A stretch of DNA of 64,000 nucleotides from Leifsonia poae. Its GTDB lineage: Bacteria; Actinomycetota; Actinomycetes; Actinomycetales; Microbacteriaceae. The notes beneath the pieces are model-generated. The model was given only the letters and a program-made list of their open reading frames with translations, searched no databases and was not told the origin of the DNA. Below, piece by piece: positions 42,328 through 51,534 of the stretch (the first letter of the stretch is position 1; the number at the start of each line of letters is the position of its first letter). The DNA is taken from assembly GCF_020009625.1 (NCBI RefSeq), contig NZ_JAIHLP010000002.1, positions 3,100,001 through 3,164,000 of the forward strand. Direction: 5' to 3'. A program made the position numbers and the translations under genes.

Positions 42328-43242
42328 TCAGCCCTTCACGCCGCCGGCGGTGAGCCCCGCGACGATTCGGCGCTGGAAGATCAGCACCAGGATCACCAGC
42401 GGAACGGTGACGATCGTGCCGGCCGCCATCACCGCGGTGTACGGCTCCTGGTGCGGCTGGCTGCCGGCGAAGGAGGCGATGGCCACGGTGACCGGCTGGG
42501 TCGCATCGCTCGACAGCTGACTGGAGATCAGGTATTCGTTCCAGGAGGAGATGAACGCCAGGATGGCCGTGGTGAACACCGCCGGCGCCGCCAGGGGCAG
42601 GATGATGCGGCGGAACGCCTGAACTCTCGTGCACCCGTCGATGCGGGCGGCCTCTTCGAGGTCCCACGGCATCTCGCGGAAGAACGAGTTGAGCGTGTAG
42701 ACCGTCAGCGGCAGCACGAACGAGATCTCCGGGATGATCAGCGCCTGATACTGGCCCATCCAGCCGATGTTGGTGAACAGCTGGAACAGCGGCGTGATGA
42801 GCGCGACGCCCGGAAACATCGAAGCGCCCAGAATGATGCCGAGCACGATGCCTTTGAACCGGAAGTCGAGCCGGGCCAGCGCATACGCGGCGAAGGTTCC
42901 GACGAGGAGGGCGATGATCGTGACGCACGCGCCGATGAACAGCGAGTTCAGCAGCGCCTGTCCGAGGTGGTTGCCCAATTGGGTCGAGAACGCCGTCTCG
43001 TAGTTGTCCCAGGTGAAGTGCGTGGGCAGCGGGGTCGTTTCGAACGTGTACCCGACGTCGCGGAACGAGGTGACGACCATCCAGTAGAACGGCAGCAGGC
43101 ACCACAGCACGATGATGATCGCGCTGACTCCGGTGCGGATGCTCTGGTTGCGGGTGCGCGATTTGGTCCTGCTCTTCCGGCGCGTGCGGGGAAGGCTTGT
43201 GGCTTCGGCGGTGGCGGCCGCGGGGCCGGCGACGGTGGTCAT
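42328..43242 (-). CDS. Carbohydrate ABC transporter permease, MalG type
   Basis: A 304-aa permease with six membrane helices after a basic N-terminus (RTRRKSRTKSRTRN). The EAA loop, contact point for the ATPase, is EEAARIDGCTRVQAFRRIILPLAAP. It starts by a 4-bp overlap with the upstream permease. No ATPase gene is in the operon, so a shared MsiK-type ATPase encoded elsewhere is needed, the usual actinobacterial arrangement. Confidence 0.93.
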   Translation of the reverse strand: MTTVAGPAAATAEATSLPRTRRKSRTKSRTRNQSIRTGVSAIIIVLWCLLPFYWMVVTSFRDVGYTFETTPLPTHFTWDNYETAFSTQLGNHLGQALLNSLFIGACVTIIALLVGTFAAYALARLDFRFKGIVLGIILGASMFPGVALITPLFQLFTNIGWMGQYQALIIPEISFVLPLTVYTLNSFFREMPWDLEEAARIDGCTRVQAFRRIILPLAAPAVFTTAILAFISSWNEYLISSQLSSDATQPVTVAIASFAGSQPHQEPYTAVMAAGTIVTVPLVILVLIFQRRIVAGLTAGGVKG

Positions 43243-44270
43243 CCCTTCGCCCCCTTCTGCTGTGCTTCCTGCGTTCGCACCACGTTCGTGCCGAGGAAGC
43301 GCACGAAGATGAAGGCGACGAGGAAGATGATGATGAAGGTGATCGTCGAGAGCGCGGATGCGCTGTTGAAGCCCTGTCTGATCTGGTCGACGACGAGGAT
43401 CGACAGGGTCGTCGTGGCATTACCGGTGCCACCACCCCCGTTGGTGAGGATGGCCGGCAGGTCGTAGATGCGCAGTGCGTCCAGCACCCGGAACAGCACG
43501 GCGACGAGCAGCGCCGGTTTCACCAGCGGCAGGGTCACCCGCCAGAACCGTTGCCAGGTGGTGGCGCCGTCGACCTTCGCCGCCTCATAGACCTCTTCGG
43601 GGATGATCTGCAGGCCGGCGAGGATGAGCAGCGCCATGAACGGCGTCGTCTTCCAGGTGTCGGCGATGATCACCGCGAACCGGGAGGCCCATTCGTCGCT
43701 GGTCCACAGGATGTGCGCCCCGAGCACCGCGTTGGCGACACCTGCCACCGAGAAGATGAAGAACCAGAGCTTTGCGGTGACGGCGGTCGGGATGGCCCAC
43801 GGCACCAGGATGGCGGCGCGCACGAGGCCACGGCCCCGGAAGGTGCGGTTCATGATGAAGGCGAACCACATCCCGAGCACCGTCTCGAGCACGACGGTGA
43901 CGACCGTGAAGAAGAAGGTGACGAAGACCGCGTTCCAGAACTGCGAGCCCAGGTTGCCCGGCGGGCAGGCGATGGTCTCGCCATTGGGGCCGGCGCACTG
44001 CTGGAACAGCCAGTGGGCGTAGTTCTGGAAGCCGGCGAACCCGCCCTGCACGAACAGTCCGGTGGCCGGGTCGAGGCCGGCATCCTTCTGGAAGGACATG
44101 ATGATGGCGCTGATCACCGGGTAGCCGATGACGACCGCCAGCAGCACGATCGTGGGGATGATCAGGTAGAAGGCCCAGCGGCCCTCCTGGGCGTGGTTCT
44201 TTTTGACACCGGCGCGCTGCTGTCTGGGTTTGCGCGAGGTGGGCGGGGCGACGACGTTCGACGCTGACAT
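43239..44270 (-). CDS. Carbohydrate ABC transporter permease, MalF type
   Basis: A 343-aa permease. Its first helix follows a basic start (AFYLIIPTIVLLAVVIGYPVISA) and a ~60-residue periplasmic loop with Cys pair (QQCAGPNGETIACPPG) separates helices 1 and 2. The EAA loop is YEAAKVDGATTWQRFWRVTLPLVKP. ATG 44270 has GGAGG 6 bp upstream; the open frame upstream is not conserved. It forms the membrane channel with the MalG-type partner. Confidence 0.93.
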   Translation of the reverse strand: MSASNVVAPPTSRKPRQQRAGVKKNHAQEGRWAFYLIIPTIVLLAVVIGYPVISAIIMSFQKDAGLDPATGLFVQGGFAGFQNYAHWLFQQCAGPNGETIACPPGNLGSQFWNAVFVTFFFTVVTVVLETVLGMWFAFIMNRTFRGRGLVRAAILVPWAIPTAVTAKLWFFIFSVAGVANAVLGAHILWTSDEWASRFAVIIADTWKTTPFMALLILAGLQIIPEEVYEAAKVDGATTWQRFWRVTLPLVKPALLVAVLFRVLDALRIYDLPAILTNGGGGTGNATTTLSILVVDQIRQGFNSASALSTITFIIIFLVAFIFVRFLGTNVVRTQEAQQKGAKG

Positions 44271-44303
44271 GTGAAGCCTCCGAGGTCCGGATCGGGTGGG
44301 GAG

Positions 44304-44335
44304 ACCGGGCGGCGGGAGGGTTCCCACCGCCCGGT
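44304..44335 (-). other. Intra-operon hairpin between binding-protein and permease genes
   Basis: A 9-bp perfect stem, ACCGGGCGG (44304-44312) with CCGCCCGGT (44327-44335), around a 14-nt loop. It lies in the 79-bp gap after the binding-protein stop. No T tract follows. Such hairpins protect the upstream mRNA from 3'-5' decay or cause partial termination, giving more binding protein than permease. Confidence 0.65.
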
Positions 44336-44349
44336 TGCCTCATCCGTGG

Positions 44350-45636
44350 TTAGCCGGCGCTCGCTGTCGAGATGGCGGCCGACATATCCGACAGGGCCTT
44401 GTCGACGGTCTTGTCACCCTTCAGTGCCGCATAAGCGTTGTCTTGGATGGCTTTGGTGACAGCCGGGTAGAACGGGCTCACGGGGCGCGGCACCGCGTTC
44501 TCGATCGACGTCTTCAGCGTCGGAAGGAAGCCGAACTGCTTCACCAGGTCGGGGTCGGTGTACAGCGAGCCGATGACCGGGGCGAGGGAGCCTTGCGTCA
44601 TGAAGAACTTCTGCGTCTCCTCCGACTCGAGGAAGGCGATGAAGTCGCGGGCGGTCGTCTTGTGCTTCGAGTAGACGCTGATCGCTGCGTTGTGGCCGCC
44701 GAGGCTGGAGGCACCGGGCTGACCGTTGCCGTCACCGGGAAGCGGGGCGATCGCGAACTTGTCCTTGACGACGGAACTTCCGTCGGTCTTGGCCAGGTTG
44801 TACACGTACGACCAGTTGCGCAGGAACATCAACTGTCCGGCTTCGAACGCCTGGCGTCCCTGCTCCTCCTGGAAGGTGATCGCGTCGGCGGGGATGTTGC
44901 CGTCTTTGAAGGCGTCGACGAGGCGCTGCAGCCCCTTCTTGGCGTCGGCGGTGTCGAGGGTCGGCGTCTTGCCGTCCTTGCCGACGATGGTGCCGCCGGC
45001 GGTGTTGATGGCCTCCGCCGTGTTGACCGTGAGGCCCTCGTATTGGGCGTACTGGCCTGCGTAGCAGCCGATCTTGTTCGCCTTGGCGATCGCGCAGTCG
45101 CTCATCATCTCGTCCCACGAGGTGGGCGGGGTCTTGACGAGGTCGGTGCGGTAATAGAGCAGGCCGCCGTCAGAGGTCTGCGGTGCAGCGAAGAGCGTGT
45201 TGTTGTAGGTGGCCGTTGCGATGGTCGGTTTGAACAGGTTCGACGTGTCCAGTTTCAGCGCCCCGGTGAGCGGCTGCAGCCATCCTTTGGCCGCGAACTC
45301 GGCAGTCCACACGACGTCGACGTCGACGACGTCGTAGTTGGGGTTCTTCGCCTGGAAGTTCTGCACGAGGTCGTCGTGCTGTTGGTCGGCCTGGTCGGAC
45401 TGCTCCTTGAAGGTGACCTTCTCGTCGGGGTGCGCCGTGTTCCATTTGTCGATCAGGGGGCGGACGACGTTGGAGTTGTCTTTACCCTGAACGTAGGTGA
45501 TCGGACCTTTGCCCGAGATGTTGGCGGCGGCGTCTCCGCCCCCGCTTCCCCCTGACGATCCCCCGCCGGTGCATCCCGCTAATGCGAGGCCGACGACAGC
45601 GACTCCGGCAATCACGGAGAGACGTGCTGCTTTCAT
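44350..45636 (-). CDS. Sugar ABC transporter substrate-binding lipoprotein
   Basis: A 428-aa extracellular solute-binding protein, family 1. The signal peptide has a lipobox LALAGC with the lipidated Cys near residue 22, then a Gly/Ser linker. Conserved regions are DVVDVDVVWTAEFAAKGWLQPL, GLLYYRTDLVKTPPTSWDEM and AAISVYSKHKTTARDFIAFL. It captures an oligosaccharide for the MalF/MalG permeases. ATG 45636 has GAGGAG 6 bp upstream. First gene of the operon; LacI-type palindromes lie about 80-100 bp upstream. Confidence 0.94.
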   Translation of the reverse strand: MKAARLSVIAGVAVVGLALAGCTGGGSSGGSGGGDAAANISGKGPITYVQGKDNSNVVRPLIDKWNTAHPDEKVTFKEQSDQADQQHDDLVQNFQAKNPNYDVVDVDVVWTAEFAAKGWLQPLTGALKLDTSNLFKPTIATATYNNTLFAAPQTSDGGLLYYRTDLVKTPPTSWDEMMSDCAIAKANKIGCYAGQYAQYEGLTVNTAEAINTAGGTIVGKDGKTPTLDTADAKKGLQRLVDAFKDGNIPADAITFQEEQGRQAFEAGQLMFLRNWSYVYNLAKTDGSSVVKDKFAIAPLPGDGNGQPGASSLGGHNAAISVYSKHKTTARDFIAFLESEETQKFFMTQGSLAPVIGSLYTDPDLVKQFGFLPTLKTSIENAVPRPVSPFYPAVTKAIQDNAYAALKGDKTVDKALSDMSAAISTASAG

Positions 45637-45712
45637 TTCACTCCTCGTTGAGCTTCGTGGTGCGAGCGCGCTGATGCGCTCGCCGCCAAGGTACCCGTCT
45701 TCCCGCCGGGAG

Positions 45713-45739
45713 TGCAAGCGTTTACGTCAAGCGCTTGCA
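45713..45739. promoter_or_regulatory. Double LacI-type operator of the sugar ABC operon
   Basis: Two overlapping patterns: a perfect 10-bp palindrome CAAGCGCTTG (45728-45737), and outer arms TGCAAGCG (45713-45720) / CGCTTGCA (45732-45739) that also form a weaker second site CAAGCGTTTA (45715-45724). The minus strand contains a -35-like TTGACG (45730-45725) overlapping the palindrome. I see no good -10 at 16-18 bp. These are classic LacI/CcpA-style half-sites and fit control by the operon's own LacI protein. Confidence 0.7.
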
Positions 45740-45848
45740 TCACAGTTTTGTCACGCGGATGGGGGCCAGGCCGCGCATTCAGGGATTTGCGGCGCCGAAC
45801 GGCGGCGGTCGGCCGGGTGTGCGGGCGAACGGGTCTAGTCTCGAAAAC

Positions 45849-47732
45849 ATGAGTGGGATGCGCGGCGCCGGCGGCGGCGGTGGCGGCCGGGGCCGCGTGA
45901 GTGGCGGGGATGCGGAGGCCCAGAAGGCGCTGAACGCCACGGCCCCGAAGATCCCGCATCTGATGCGGCGGATCGGCGGCCTCTTCGCCCCGCACAAGAC
46001 AGCGATCGTCGTCACGATGGTGCTGGTGCTGATCGGCGCGGGTTTGTCGGTCGTGCCGCCGTTCCTCACTCAGCGCGCCTTCGACGACGGCCTGTTCCCC
46101 AAGTCGGGCAAGCCCGAGATCTCGACGTTGATCACGGTGGTCGTGCTGATGATCATCGTCTACGTGGGGTCGGCGCTGCTGGGGGTGTGGCAGACGTACC
46201 TCACAGCATCCGTGGGCAACAAGGTCATGGGTGCACTGAGGGTGCGGCTCTTCTCGCATCTGCAGGCCATGGAACTGAGCTTCTTCACGAAGACGAAGAC
46301 GGGGATCATCCAGTCGCGGCTGCAGAACGATGTCGGGGGCGTCTCGAACGTGCTCACCAACACGATGTCGAGCATCCTGGGCAACACGGTCACCGTGATC
46401 GCGGCGTTCGTGGCGATGGTGCTGCTCAACTGGCAGCTCACCGTCGTGGCGGTTGTGCTCATGCCGGTGCTCGTGATCGCGCAGCGGAGGGTCGGCCAAG
46501 TGCGGGCGCGCATCGCGACGAGGACGCAGGAGTCGCTCTCGGACATGACGGCGATCACCCAGGAGACGCTGAGCGTCTCGGGCATCCTGCTCTCGAAGAG
46601 CTTCAACCGGCAGGCTACCGAGGTGCGCCGCTACGACGACGAGAACCAGAACCAGATCAGGTTGCAGGTCTCGCAGGCGATGAGCGGGCAGTGGTTCTTC
46701 GCGATGGTCAATATCTTCCTCTCCTCGATTCCGGCGATCGTGTACCTGGTCTCCGGCTGGCTGGTGCTCGGTGGGGCGACCGACATCACGGCGGGCACGA
46801 TCGTGGCGTTCACGACCGTGCAGGCGCGGCTGCTCTTCCCCCTGCTCGGGCTGATGCGTGTGGCGCTCGACCTGCAGACGTCCGGAGCGCTGTTCGCCCG
46901 CATCTTCGAGTACCTCGACCTGAAGCCGGCGATCGCCGACCGGCCGGATGCGGTTCCCGTCGACCCGGAGCGCGGCCTCGGCCGGGTGGAGTTCGACCAC
47001 GTGGTGTTCCGTTACCCCGACGCGCGACTGGAGGAACGCAACACGCTCGACGATGTGTCATTCGTGATCGAACGCGGCGAGTTCGCGGCGTTCGTCGGCC
47101 CGTCGGGCGCAGGCAAGACCACCGTCTCGTACCTCATCCCGCGCTTCTACGATGCGACGAGCGGGCGCATCCTGTTCGGCGGGATGGAACTGCGCGAGCT
47201 GCAGCAGGAATCACTGGTGTCGCACATCGGTGTCGTGAGCCAGGAGACCTACCTCTTCCACGCGACCATCGCCGAGAACCTGCGCTATGCACGGCCGGAT
47301 GCGACTCAGCTCGAGATCGAGGCCGCCACCCGGGCCGCGAACATCCACGACACGATCGCGAGCTTTCCCGACGGCTACGACACGCTCGTGGGGGAGCGCG
47401 GCTACCGGCTCTCCGGCGGCGAGAAGCAGCGCATCGCCATCGCTCGTGTGCTGCTCAAGAACCCGGAGGTGCTGATCCTCGACGAAGCGACGAGTGCGCT
47501 CGACTCCATCTCGGAGCGCGTGGTGCAGGTCGCCCTCGACACCGCCTCCCGCGGGCGCACGACGATCGCGATCGCGCATCGGTTGTCGACGATCGTCGCG
47601 GCGGATGTGATCTTCGTCGTCGACCACGGCCAGGTGGTCGAACGAGGTACCCATCGGGAGCTGCTGGAGCTCGGTGGGGTGTACTCCCGGCTCTACCGGG
47701 AGCAGACGGAGACGGTCGTCCTCGACGAGTAG
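45849..47732 (+). CDS. ABC exporter, fused permease and ATP-binding domains
   Basis: A 627-aa half-transporter of the type I exporter family (MsbA/LmrA-like). After a Gly-rich start there are six helices (about 55-345) and the ATPase domain with Walker A GPSGAGKTT, Q loop VVSQETYLFHATIAENLRYA, signature LSGGEKQRIAIARVLL, Walker B LILDEATSALDS and switch His in AIAHRLSTI. It acts as a homodimer or with a partner; the substrate is unknown. ATG 45849 has TAGTCT 7 bp upstream and no Shine-Dalgarno. It is divergent from the sugar operon. Confidence 0.9.
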   Translation: MSGMRGAGGGGGGRGRVSGGDAEAQKALNATAPKIPHLMRRIGGLFAPHKTAIVVTMVLVLIGAGLSVVPPFLTQRAFDDGLFPKSGKPEISTLITVVVLMIIVYVGSALLGVWQTYLTASVGNKVMGALRVRLFSHLQAMELSFFTKTKTGIIQSRLQNDVGGVSNVLTNTMSSILGNTVTVIAAFVAMVLLNWQLTVVAVVLMPVLVIAQRRVGQVRARIATRTQESLSDMTAITQETLSVSGILLSKSFNRQATEVRRYDDENQNQIRLQVSQAMSGQWFFAMVNIFLSSIPAIVYLVSGWLVLGGATDITAGTIVAFTTVQARLLFPLLGLMRVALDLQTSGALFARIFEYLDLKPAIADRPDAVPVDPERGLGRVEFDHVVFRYPDARLEERNTLDDVSFVIERGEFAAFVGPSGAGKTTVSYLIPRFYDATSGRILFGGMELRELQQESLVSHIGVVSQETYLFHATIAENLRYARPDATQLEIEAATRAANIHDTIASFPDGYDTLVGERGYRLSGGEKQRIAIARVLLKNPEVLILDEATSALDSISERVVQVALDTASRGRTTIAIAHRLSTIVAADVIFVVDHGQVVERGTHRELLELGGVYSRLYREQTETVVLDE

Positions 47733-47839
47733 GCGGTTGCGCCCGGCGATTTAATGCTTTCATTCGTGTGACGGGTGTGGCTAGAGTGGACTCCCGGCCA
47801 TTCGCCGGCGACCTGTGCACGTGCGCAAAAGGGGACCGC

Positions 47840-50070
47840 GTGACCGCTCCAGTTCTCGAAGAACCACCGTCCACACCGACCGGTCCGACAGACCCGGCCG
47901 CCAGCGAAGGCGCCGTCGCGCCCGGAGGCGACCCGAGCGGACGGTCGAAGCGTCGGCGCCGAGGCGGGCTGAGCATCCAGTCGAAACTGCTGATCATGCT
48001 GCTCGGTGTGAGCATCCTCTCGGCGCTCGTCACCGGCCTGATCGGTTATGTGAACGCCACGAGCTCACTCAAGCAGGCGGCGCTCAATCAGCTCACCAGC
48101 GTGCGGGAGACGCGCGCGGCCGAGATCACCCGTGTCTTCGCCAATGTGCGCTCGGCGGTCGTGCTCGGGTCGAGCAATCAGAGCGCCATCGACGCGTCCA
48201 CGACGTTCAACGCCGCCTTCGACGAGCTCGGCACGAGCACGGTGCCGGCGGATCGCGCAGCGCAGCTCGACAGCTTCTATGCGAACACGTTCGTCCCGCA
48301 GCTCGACAAGCAGAGCGGCGAGACGTACGCCGACAACGCCTTCACCCCGACGACGCCGGCCGAACAGTATCTGCAGTCGTACTACACGGCGCCGTACAAG
48401 CTCGACTACGACAAAGCGATCGAGAACCAGGATGCGGGCGACGGCAGTGCCTGGTCGGCCGCCAATGCGAAATACAACGGCTACTTCCGCGATCTGGTCG
48501 GCAACCTCAACTTCGACGACGCTCTGCTGCTCGATACCAAAGGAAACGTCGTCTACTCCGCGTATAAGGGCACGGATCTGGGCTCGAACGTGCTGACCGG
48601 TCCGTACAAGGAATCGGTGCTGAGCGGGCATACCAGTCGGTTCTCAAGACGAACACCCTGAACTCGACGGTCACCACGGACTTCGACCGGTATCTGCCGT
48701 CGCTGAACGTACCGACGATCTGGGTGGTCTCCCCGGTGGGCACGGACGGCAAACTGACCGGCGTTCTGGCGTTCCAGATCAATGTCGACACCATCAACAA
48801 CGTGATGACGGGGAACAAGGGCTGGGCCAAGCAGGGTCTCGGCCAGACCGGCGAGGTGTACTTGGCCGGGCCCGACAAGACGATGCGCTCGGTGTCGCGA
48901 ATGCTGGTGCAGCATCCCGCCCAGTATTCGGCGGACGTGATCCGCAGCGGCACCTCGCCCGAGCTGGCCGACCGCATCGTCGACGTGAAGGGGACGGTGC
49001 TGCTGCAACCGGTGAACACCCAGTCTGTGAACGCGGCGCTGCAAGGCAAGACCGGCACGGCGGAAGGGCCGAGCTACATCGGGGGTGAGAACCTCACCGC
49101 ATACGCCCCGCTGCACATCCCCGGCCTGAACTGGGTGATCGTCGCCCGGATGGACACATCGGAGGCGTACGCGCCGGTCGCCGAGTTCACCCGCAACCTC
49201 GTGCTCTCCACGGCCGCCCTCGTGCTCGTGGTCTCGCTGCTTTCGCTGCTGCTGGCCCAGGTGTTCCTGCGTCCGTTGCGGCGCCTGCTGGACGGCGTGA
49301 ACCGCGTCTCGGCGGGGGAGGTCGGTGTTCAGGTCGACACCCGCTCGCACGACGAGATCGCCGATCTCGGCGCGGCCTTCAACGATCTGTCACGCAGCCT
49401 GCAGATCAAGGCCGACCTGCTCGACGCCGAACAGGAGGAACACGAACGTCTGCTGCTGACCCTCATGCCGGAGGGTGTGGCGAAACGGTACCGGCAGGGT
49501 GATGAGACGATCGCCGAAGACCACCAGGATGTGACAGTGCTGTTCGCCGACATCGTCGGCTTCGACGACTTCAGTCGCGGTAAGGAATCCGCTGAAGGAC
49601 TGGCGCTGCTGAACAGCATCGTGCGCAGCTTCGACGAGGCGGCGGAGCGGCACGGTGTCGAGCGCGTGCGCACGACTCGGCAGGAGGGGTATCTCGCGAG
49701 CTGCGGGTTGACCGTCCCCCGGGTCGACAATGCACGGCGGATGGTCGAGTTCGCGCTGTCGATGCAGAAGATCCTCGAACGGTTCAGCGCGCAGAACGGC
49801 GCCGAGCTGAGGCTGCGGGCGGGAATCGACAGCGGAACGGTCACCAGCGGTCTGGTCGGGCGCACCAGCGTCGTCTACGACATGTGGGGCGACGCGGTGA
49901 ACCTCGCGCATCGGGTGCAGGATTCGTCGGCCACGCCGGGCGTCTACCTCACCCAGCGCGTCGTCGACGCTCTGCCTGACAGTGTGAAATACACCGATGC
50001 GGGCGAGGTCGAGACGCAGAGCGGGCAGCAGCGGGTGTGGCGGATCGACCTGGAGGCGACCCGTGTCTGA
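47840..50070 (+). pseudogene. Receptor-type class III nucleotide cyclase, interrupted by a 1-bp frameshift
   Basis: Two frames together encode one ~743-aa receptor cyclase. The first frame runs from GTG 47840 (AGGGGA upstream) to a stop at 48659-48661 and the second continues to 50070. Adding one G to GGG at 48626-48628 restores ...ESVLSG-A-YQSVLKT.... Layout: basic N-terminus, helix 1 (about 49-71), Cache-like extracellular domain, helix 2 (about 453-476), HAMP, cyclase domain (about 545-735). First metal Asp is present (FADIVGFDDF) and the transition-state Asn/Arg remain (WGDAVNLAHR). However, the adenine-Lys/second-metal motif (usually KTxGD) reads RTTRQEGYL, so activity is doubtful. Its end overlaps the CNBD-MscS channel gene by 8 bp. 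Whether the frameshift is real or a sequencing error is undecided. Confidence 0.85.
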
Positions 50071-51487
50071 CATCACGCAGCAGCCGTGGTTCTGGCCGGC
50101 GCTGATCGTGGTGATCGGACTCCCGGTGCTGCTGCTGGTGCTCACCGAGCTGAACGCGTGGCTGACGCGGCGCGGGCATCCGGCGGCCAAAGTCGTGCGG
50201 CTGGTGCGCAACTACCTGCTGCCGATGGGGGCGTTGCTGCTGTTGATCAGCCAGGTGACACTCACGAAGCAGGACTTCACCTGGACGAAGATCGCGGCGA
50301 CCGTGTTCGGATTCCTGGTCATCCTCGTGCTGCTCAACGGGCTGAACGTGGTGCTGTTCTCCACCGCCGAACGCGGCAGCTGGCGGGAGAGGATGCCCTC
50401 CATCTTCGTCGATCTGCTTCGGCTGCTGCTCATCATCGTGAGTCTGGCCGTGCTCTTCGCCTGGGTGTGGGGCGCAGATGTGGGGGGTCTGTTCACCGCG
50501 CTCGGCGTCAGCTCGATCGTGATCGGTCTCGCCCTGCAGAACGCCATCGGCCCGATCGTCTCCGGACTGTTCCTGCTGTTCGAGCAGCCGTTCCGGCTGG
50601 GCGACTGGCTCGACACGGGCAGCGTGCGGGGCCGGGTGATCGAAGTCAACTGGCGGGCTGTGCACATCGACACCGGCAACGGAATCCAGATCGTGCCGAA
50701 CGGATCGCTCGCCGACAGCTCGTTCACGAACCTCTCCAAGGCGCCGGGGCCGTACAGCGTGTCGAGCACGTTGACGTTCGCCACGGACGACGCACCACAG
50801 GATGTGATCGGTCTGCTGCGCCGGGTGGCCGGCGAGCTGCCGATGGTGGCGCGCGGAGAGGCGCCGTCGGCGTATCCGATCGGCGGAGCGAAGTACGAGG
50901 TCAACATCCCGGTGAGCGGACCGGCGCTGGAAGGGCAGACGCTCGCGCTCTTCCTGACCTGGCTCTGGTATGCCGCCCGTCGCGCCGGCCTCCATCTCGA
51001 CGGCGACCTCACGGACGACTACAACACGCCGGAGCGCCTTCTCGCCTGCCTGCGCCTCGTGGCCCCGACGCTGCATCTGGCTTCGGACGAGCTCGAGGAT
51101 TTCCTGGCCTCCGCGCGTCTCGAACGGTTCGGAGCGGGGGAGGTGATCCAGCGAACCGGGACCATCCCGGAGACGACGGGCGTCATCGCCCTCGGGACGG
51201 CACGGCTCGGCGCGCCGGTGGAGGGCGGCGGCGAGATCCCCCTCGGCCTGCTCGGTGAGAATGAGTTCGTCGGGCTCACCGCGCTCACCCGCGAGAAGCT
51301 GTTCACCACGATCGTCGCCTCCACTGATGTGACGCTGGTGACGGTCTCTGTGCCGGTGCTCGAGGAGCTGGTGCGCAAACGCCCTGCGCTGGCCCGCGAG
51401 ATCGGTCAGACGATCGACAATCGCCGCAGCATGACCGAGGAGGCGGGCGGCGACGTGAGCGAGACGCGAGGGCTCGGCCAGCGGTGA
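50063..51487 (+). CDS. MscS-type channel with C-terminal cyclic-nucleotide-binding domain
   Basis: A 474-aa channel. About four N-terminal helices precede the pore helix (TALGVSSIVIGLALQNAIGPIVSG), then the MscS beta domain (FEQPFRLGDWLDTG, NWRAVHIDTGNGIQIVPNG) and a C-terminal CNBD (about 350-455). The CNBD phosphate-binding cassette, canonically GE-x-ALL...PRxAT, is altered: the aligned segment reads FVGLTALTREKLFTTIVA, without the usual Glu/Arg pair in place. GTG 50063 has GGAGG about 6 bp upstream and lies inside the cyclase gene end, implying translational coupling. Resembles mycobacterial Rv2434c, also next to a cyclase gene. Confidence 0.88.
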   Translation: MSDITQQPWFWPALIVVIGLPVLLLVLTELNAWLTRRGHPAAKVVRLVRNYLLPMGALLLLISQVTLTKQDFTWTKIAATVFGFLVILVLLNGLNVVLFSTAERGSWRERMPSIFVDLLRLLLIIVSLAVLFAWVWGADVGGLFTALGVSSIVIGLALQNAIGPIVSGLFLLFEQPFRLGDWLDTGSVRGRVIEVNWRAVHIDTGNGIQIVPNGSLADSSFTNLSKAPGPYSVSSTLTFATDDAPQDVIGLLRRVAGELPMVARGEAPSAYPIGGAKYEVNIPVSGPALEGQTLALFLTWLWYAARRAGLHLDGDLTDDYNTPERLLACLRLVAPTLHLASDELEDFLASARLERFGAGEVIQRTGTIPETTGVIALGTARLGAPVEGGGEIPLGLLGENEFVGLTALTREKLFTTIVASTDVTLVTVSVPVLEELVRKRPALAREIGQTIDNRRSMTEEAGGDVSETRGLGQR

Positions 51488-51495
51488 CCTCTCTT

Positions 51496-51519
51496 GAATG
51501 TTAGGCTGGTCTAACATTC
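51496..51519. promoter_or_regulatory. MntR/DtxR-type operator of the Nramp gene
   Basis: 9-bp perfect arms GAATGTTAG (51496-51504) and CTAACATTC (51511-51519) separated by 6 bp. The inner TTAGG...CTAA pattern is the DtxR/MntR consensus shape. A -10-like TAACAT (51512-51517) lies inside the right arm, so binding would block transcription of the importer when manganese is plentiful. The cognate repressor gene lies convergently at the other end of the Nramp gene. Confidence 0.8.
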
Positions 51520-51534
51520 GAGTTAGGGGATTTG

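Noticed and set aside
46187..47839. Long in-frame extension upstream of the cyclase start
   Set aside because: It overlaps the ABC exporter in another frame and lacks motifs; GTG 47840 has a Shine-Dalgarno and starts the conserved sequence.
48626..48661. Programmed frameshifting in the cyclase gene
   Set aside because: No slippery heptamer or strong downstream pseudoknot is evident, and two other genes nearby show the same kind of single-base loss, favouring error or mutation.
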